Below, in pieces: positions 5,556 to 8,358 of a stretch of DNA of 8,358 bases. The notes below the pieces were generated by a model, which was not told where the DNA came from, made no database searches, and saw only the letters and a list, made by a program, of their open reading frames with translations. The position numbers and the translations under genes are program-made. This DNA is from Bacillota bacterium. GTDB lineage: Bacteria > Bacillota > Clostridia > Oscillospirales > Ruminococcaceae. The stretch spans positions 1 to 8,358 of the forward strand of contig JAEWMM010000275.1 in assembly GCA_023457175.1 (NCBI GenBank), given 5' to 3'. How positions within the stretch are numbered: position 1 is the first letter of the stretch; each line of letters starts with the position of its first letter.

Positions 5556-5612
5556 AACGACCGGCTTCCTTTAAATGCAAGGCGATGTGAGCATATCGCA
5601 AATCGGTCGTTT
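5555..5612 (+). repeat. Inverted repeat directly after bioA
   Basis: AAACGACCG (5555-5563, starting in the bioA stop codon) and CGGTCGTTT (5604-5612) are perfect 9-bp complements. The 40-base interior contains a second stem, GCGAT/ATCGC (5582-5586 and 5595-5599). There is no T-run after it; the efficient terminator comes 25 bases later. It may be a 3'-end structure protecting the bio mRNA. Confidence 0.5.
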
Positions 5613-5637
5613 AAGGATGATAGTCTAATATCAAATC

Positions 5638-5674
5638 AAAAAATCCCCCCGGCCAAAAGTCGGAGGGATTTTTT
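5638..5674. terminator. Bidirectional intrinsic terminator between bioA and citC
   Basis: The stem is AAAAAATCCCCCCGGC (5638-5653) against GTCGGAGGGATTTTTT (5659-5674) with one mismatch and one G-T pair, and the loop is CAAAA. The A-run on one side and T-run on the other give a U-tract in both directions, as expected between the convergent bioA and citC genes. Confidence 0.92.
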
Positions 5675-5716
5675 ATCTGGATACCCAATTTTCATTCTCT
5701 GACGGTATATGCGTGC

Positions 5717-6739
5717 TCATTGGGCACTCTGATTTTGATATTGCATCCGGTGCTGTTGCAGATAAGCAAAGGTGGTAGGCGGCACCAGCGCCTGGACTGC
5801 CTGCATATTGCCCTCATGCAGCAGTCGGCGCACCGACGAGGCACTGATCGGCATGCCGTCGAGCTGCTTTCGCTCAATCTCGACCAGCTCAATGCCATAC
5901 TGCGGCAGCAGCTCCTTCATCTTGGAATTGTAAGCGTTGGTTACCACGCAGTTGGGCTCGGTGCCGACAAAGCGCCTGGTAATCCCCAGTCCTCTGGCAA
6001 AATATTCGCAGAATATGCGAATATCCAGCTCACAATTGGCATCCTCGGCCTTTGATTGCTCCTTGATAAAATAGGTCGGAAAGACGGCGGACGAAATTAA
6101 ATAGTTGCTTGTTTTATGCAACAGGACATTCGGCATATCCGCCACGCCCTGCCGCACCAGCTCGTAGCGCACATCCGCCGGGAATTCGCTCTTATCCTCC
6201 GACAAAACAAACAGATGCAGCACATCGCATTGCTTTGCGGCGGTTTCTATCAGATACCGATGCCCGTTTGTAAAGGGGTTGCAGTTGACGACAATAGCGC
6301 CTATGCTGCCGCCGTCGCGCTTGTCCAACCGTGAAACATAGTTTTTGATGCCGCTTTTTCGATTCTCGGCCAATAAAACATCCTTGGTTTCGAGAATCGG
6401 GTAAAAGCCCATGTCTAAAAACATCTGCTTATTGTCGGGCTTTGTAAATAAAAAGAGATGCGTTTTGCCGCGCTCGACTGCCAGATTGCAGATCTGCGTC
6501 ACAACCCGGGTAGAAAGACCATAACCCTGATAATCTTTAGAAACCGCGACACATTTAAGTACATTATCATGAAGCGAGCAGGTAGCGGCAATGTTTCCGT
6601 CCGAATCCATCAGGTTAACGGTCGCCTCAATCAGCTCGTCATAATGCAGATCGTACGCAGCCAAAAACGCTTTAAGCCTTTCTTTTTTTCTACCTGTAAA
6701 AGGAAATCCCTGCTCCTCATAAAAATCGTAATCGTTCAT
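5717..6739 (-). CDS. citC: [Citrate (pro-3S)-lyase] ligase CitC
   Basis: CitC uses ATP and acetate to acetylate the thiol of the citrate lyase acyl-carrier subunit, switching on the citrate lyase of anaerobic citrate fermentation. The N-terminal part is GNAT-like: LKCVAVSKDYQGYGLSTRVV (about 60-80). The C-terminal part is a nucleotidyltransferase with NPFTNGHRYL (154-163, HxGH-like), the family segment FPTYFIKEQS, RFVGTEP and ISASSVRRLL (298-307). The segments match E. coli CitC closely as I recall it, in the same order. The start is uncertain: ATG at 6745 or 6739 both follow AAAGGAAGGGG, and I use 6739 for better spacing (340 aa). A GTG at 6766 would read through the ribosome binding site. 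No citD, citE, citF, citX or citG is adjacent, which is unusual. Confidence 0.93.
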   Translation of the reverse strand: MNDYDFYEEQGFPFTGRKKERLKAFLAAYDLHYDELIEATVNLMDSDGNIAATCSLHDNVLKCVAVSKDYQGYGLSTRVVTQICNLAVERGKTHLFLFTKPDNKQMFLDMGFYPILETKDVLLAENRKSGIKNYVSRLDKRDGGSIGAIVVNCNPFTNGHRYLIETAAKQCDVLHLFVLSEDKSEFPADVRYELVRQGVADMPNVLLHKTSNYLISSAVFPTYFIKEQSKAEDANCELDIRIFCEYFARGLGITRRFVGTEPNCVVTNAYNSKMKELLPQYGIELVEIERKQLDGMPISASSVRRLLHEGNMQAVQALVPPTTFAYLQQHRMQYQNQSAQ

Positions 6740-6745
6740 GGCCAT

Positions 6746-6756
6746 CCCCTTCCTTT
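6746..6756 (-). promoter_or_regulatory. Ribosome binding site of citC
   Basis: AAAGGAAGGGG on the minus strand abuts ATG-GCC-ATG. AAGGGG is 6 bases from the second ATG (6739), while AGGA is 5 bases from the first (6745). The start is therefore one of these two, not the upstream GTG. Confidence 0.6.
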
Positions 6757-6766
6757 CAATAAGCAC

Positions 6767-6850
6767 GCCAAAAAGTTGACCTCATATCAGGCTGCCTGCG
6801 CACTGTTTAGCCTCTGCGACCGGCAATCTCCCCAATACAGGGGTGTAAAT
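6767..6850 (-). other. citC mRNA leader with small inverted repeats
   Basis: Read on the minus strand, the leader contains CCCC-TGTATT-GGGG, and AGGCT and AGCCT flanking about 16 bases. These could fold into two short hairpins before the ribosome binding site. I recognise no known riboswitch or attenuator. Confidence 0.3.
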
Positions 6851-6857
6851 TTCCTCT

Positions 6858-6886
6858 ATTATAGCGCATCATCACAAATAAGTCTA
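6858..6886 (-). promoter_or_regulatory. Sigma-A promoter of citC
   Basis: On the minus strand, TAGACT (6886-6881, four of six matches to TTGACA), then 17 bases, then a perfect TATAAT (6863-6858). The predicted start near 6850 gives a leader of about 110 bases before citC. Confidence 0.75.
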
Positions 6887-7030
6887 TTAAAAAGCCGAAT
6901 ACTCAGTAGCTATTCGCATAAAATTGCAGCGATTAGTCCTGCGCGTCCGGTTATATTAATAATGTTCCTATAACGCATTGATAATGACAAGGATATTTTC
7001 GGCCGGCCAGAAGCGCACGGTCGGGTTGCC

Positions 7031-7054
7031 GCCCCGCCAGAAGGCTGACGGGGC
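7031..7054. repeat. GC-rich hairpin GCCCCGCCAG-AAGG-CTGACGGGGC
   Basis: A 10-bp stem with one mismatch closes on a four-base loop. No T-run follows on either strand, so it is not a standard intrinsic terminator. The heptamer CCAGAAG at its tip also occurs 30 bases to the left (7008-7014). Confidence 0.5.
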
Positions 7055-7087
7055 CGGATTCAAAACAGAATAGGCGATTCGTATAAC

Positions 7088-7128
7088 GCTATAGCCGCAA
7101 ATACCTTACCGGTATTCGCGGCTATAGC
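7088..7128. repeat. Long hairpin downstream of the chemotaxis receptor gene
   Basis: GCTATAGCCGCAAATACC (7088-7105) pairs with GGTATTCGCGGCTATAGC (7111-7128) at 17 of 18 positions around the loop TTACC. AACGCT (7085-7090) and AGCGTT (7134-7139) provide an alternative outer pairing. On the minus strand it is followed by GTTATACGAAT, with no U-tract. It could be a 3'-end or processing structure of the receptor mRNA, or a protein-binding palindrome. Confidence 0.6.
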
Positions 7129-7186
7129 TGAGCAGCGTTTTAATCTTATCGGTCAGCACATGGCGGATTGAATTTTACGCATCGGT

Positions 7187-8358
7187 TTAATATTTGCTTT
7201 CGGCATGAGCAGAGGCAAAGTCGTCATAATGGCCGCCGGACATAAAGGACTGGCCCAAAGTCGTCTTATCCTGCAAAGAATTCAAGTGGTAACCGGTTTC
7301 TCTGAGACGGAACTTAGAAATAAGCTCCTTTAAAATATTCGCCTGGCCGGATAGCTCCTCGCTTGCGGCAGCGCTCTGCTGTGCGGTGGCGGCATTGTTC
7401 TGAACAACGCTTGAGATTTGCTCGACGCCCTGATCAATTTGAACAATCGCCGACGCCTGCTCCTGCGAGGCCAGCGCAATTTGATCAATCAACGCCACAA
7501 CATCGATGGTCGCCTTGGCGCTCTGGTCCAAAGAAGCCGCCGTTTTGTCGGCAATTTGCGACCCGTTGCCAACCGCCCTGATGGTTTCTTCAATTAATGC
7601 GGTGGTATTTTTCGCGGCATCGGCCGACTTTCCGGCAAGACTCCGAACTTCGTCGGCAACAACCGCAAAGCCCTTGCCTGCCGCGCCCGCGCGGGCCGCC
7701 TCCACCGCGGCGTTTAACGCAAGAATATTCGTTTGAAACGCTATGTCCTCAATTATTTTAATAATTTTAGAAATCTCAGAAGATTTCAGCGTAATCTGCC
7801 GCATGGCCGCCATCATCTCGCGCATCTGGTCATTGCTGACATGCATCTCTTGGCCGGCAAAGTCCGCTTTGTCGTGCGCCGCTTTTGCATTTTCCGCATT
7901 TTTTCTTATCTGCTCGGTCACCTCGGTAATAGAAGCGGATAACTCTTCAATAGCGCTCGCCTGTTCGGTAGCACCCTGTGAAAGCGCTTGGGCCGCATTG
8001 GCGACCTGATCGGCGCCGCTGTGCACCTGATCCGACGATTGATTGATGTGCAGCAGCGTTGCATTCAAATTTGCAAGCAGATCCTGCATGCCGTCCTTGA
8101 GCTTTTTGAATTGCCCTGCGTATTCTCTTTGGAGTTCGATTTTTAAATCTCCGCGTGACACATGATGCAAAGCGTCGGAAATTTCATCTATATAGCCCTG
8201 GTAATTGACCAGTCTTTCAATGGTCAGGTTAAAGGCATCTGCAAGCCGCCCTACTTCGTCCTTTGAGCGTACGGAGAGCGCCACATTAAAATTACCGTCC
8301 GCAATCTGCTGCGCCGCTTCCGTCACTTTTTGAATAGGCTTGGTAATACTATTGCTGA
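7187..8358 (-). CDS. Methyl-accepting chemotaxis protein, C-terminal cytoplasmic part
   Basis: The gene enters from the right edge; the visible frame (389 codons plus stop, beginning with a partial codon) has no true start here. It begins inside a HAMP domain: [20 protein letters not shown], then [12 protein letters not shown] second HAMP-like stretch follows at about residues 53-100 ([10 protein letters not shown]...FKKLKDGM). A long coiled-coil signalling region comes next. Its hairpin tip is the receptor hallmark, [20 protein letters not shown]...[15 protein letters not shown] (about 203-241), which binds CheW and the CheA kinase. Ala/Gln/Glu-rich flanks carry likely methylation sites. The C-terminal tail (about 40 residues, ending HAESKY) lacks the NWETF-type CheR-tethering pentapeptide. 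Ligand-binding and membrane parts lie outside the window, so the stimulus is unknown. It points to a motile cell. No che gene is adjacent. Confidence 0.95.
   Translation of the reverse strand, partial: SNSITKPIQKVTEAAQQIADGNFNVALSVRSKDEVGRLADAFNLTIERLVNYQGYIDEISDALHHVSRGDLKIELQREYAGQFKKLKDGMQDLLANLNATLLHINQSSDQVHSGADQVANAAQALSQGATEQASAIEELSASITEVTEQIRKNAENAKAAHDKADFAGQEMHVSNDQMREMMAAMRQITLKSSEISKIIKIIEDIAFQTNILALNAAVEAARAGAAGKGFAVVADEVRSLAGKSADAAKNTTALIEETIRAVGNGSQIADKTAASLDQSAKATIDVVALIDQIALASQEQASAIVQIDQGVEQISSVVQNNAATAQQSAAASEELSGQANILKELISKFRLRETGYHLNSLQDKTTLGQSFMSGGHYDDFASAHAESKY

Larger units (their letters stand above)
6887..7186. other. Non-coding stretch between citC promoter and the chemotaxis gene
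   Basis: These 300 bases hold no convincing gene; the longest frame with an ATG on the minus strand is 22 codons with no ribosome binding site. The stretch contains a GGCCGGCC palindrome (about 7001-7008), a GC-rich hairpin (7031-7054) and a long hairpin (7088-7128). It lies downstream of the chemotaxis receptor gene, so these may be 3'-end structures of that transcript. Confidence 0.5.

Noticed and set aside
6458..6973. Plus-strand 171-codon ORF over the citC start and promoter
   Set aside because: It is antisense to the conserved GNAT region of citC, without a ribosome binding site or family features.
8324..8326. GTG at 8326 as the true start of the chemotaxis protein
   Set aside because: The frame stays open to the right edge and the residues before it ([10 protein letters not shown]) are the conserved start of the HAMP domain, so the gene is simply cut by the window.

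Overview
The window looks like chromosomal DNA from an anaerobic, probably spore-forming and motile member of the Clostridia. This is inferred from gene content: a cysteine-rich collagen-like (Gly-X-Y) protein of the spore-surface type, an Agr-type cyclic-peptide quorum-sensing pair, a BirA-type operator in front of bioY, a citrate lyase ligase, and strong AGGAGG ribosome binding sites. Base composition appears close to half G+C, with AT-rich promoter regions. I cannot name the genus.

Layout, left to right. (1) 1-270, minus strand: the first 90 codons of a collagen-like protein that runs off the left edge. (2) 271-879: about 600 bases with no convincing gene but several inverted repeats, the best being a 59-base imperfect palindrome at 607-665. 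(3) 880-1720, minus strand: a compact agr operon, agrD -> agrB -> a 40-codon ORF encoding a signal-peptide-like protein. The stop/start junctions overlap (TAATG and ATGA). No agrC or agrA lies nearby. (4) 1721-2103: divergent control region. The bioY side has a consensus-like promoter (TTGACA-N17-TATAGT) whose -35 box lies inside a BirA-like operator. (5) 2104-5555, plus strand: the biotin operon bioY-bioB-bioD-bioA, tightly spaced and closed by a bidirectional terminator at 5638-5674. (6) 5717-6739, minus strand: citC, with its own promoter and a roughly 110-base leader, but no citDEFXG neighbours. (7) 6887-7186: non-coding, with a GC-rich hairpin and an 18-bp-stem hairpin. (8) 7187-8358, minus strand: the cytoplasmic part of a methyl-accepting chemotaxis protein that runs off the right edge.

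How the genes work together. BioY imports biotin. BioA, BioD and BioB convert KAPA to DAPA, dethiobiotin and biotin. Biotin-loaded BirA would repress the whole set. bioF and the pimeloyl-forming genes are absent here, so KAPA must come from another locus or from outside the cell. AgrB would process AgrD into a cyclic peptide signal, with the receptor encoded elsewhere. The most interesting points are the uncharacterised third gene of the agr operon and the unusual cysteine pattern of BioB: extra N-terminal cysteines, and serine in place of one of the usual [2Fe-2S] ligands.
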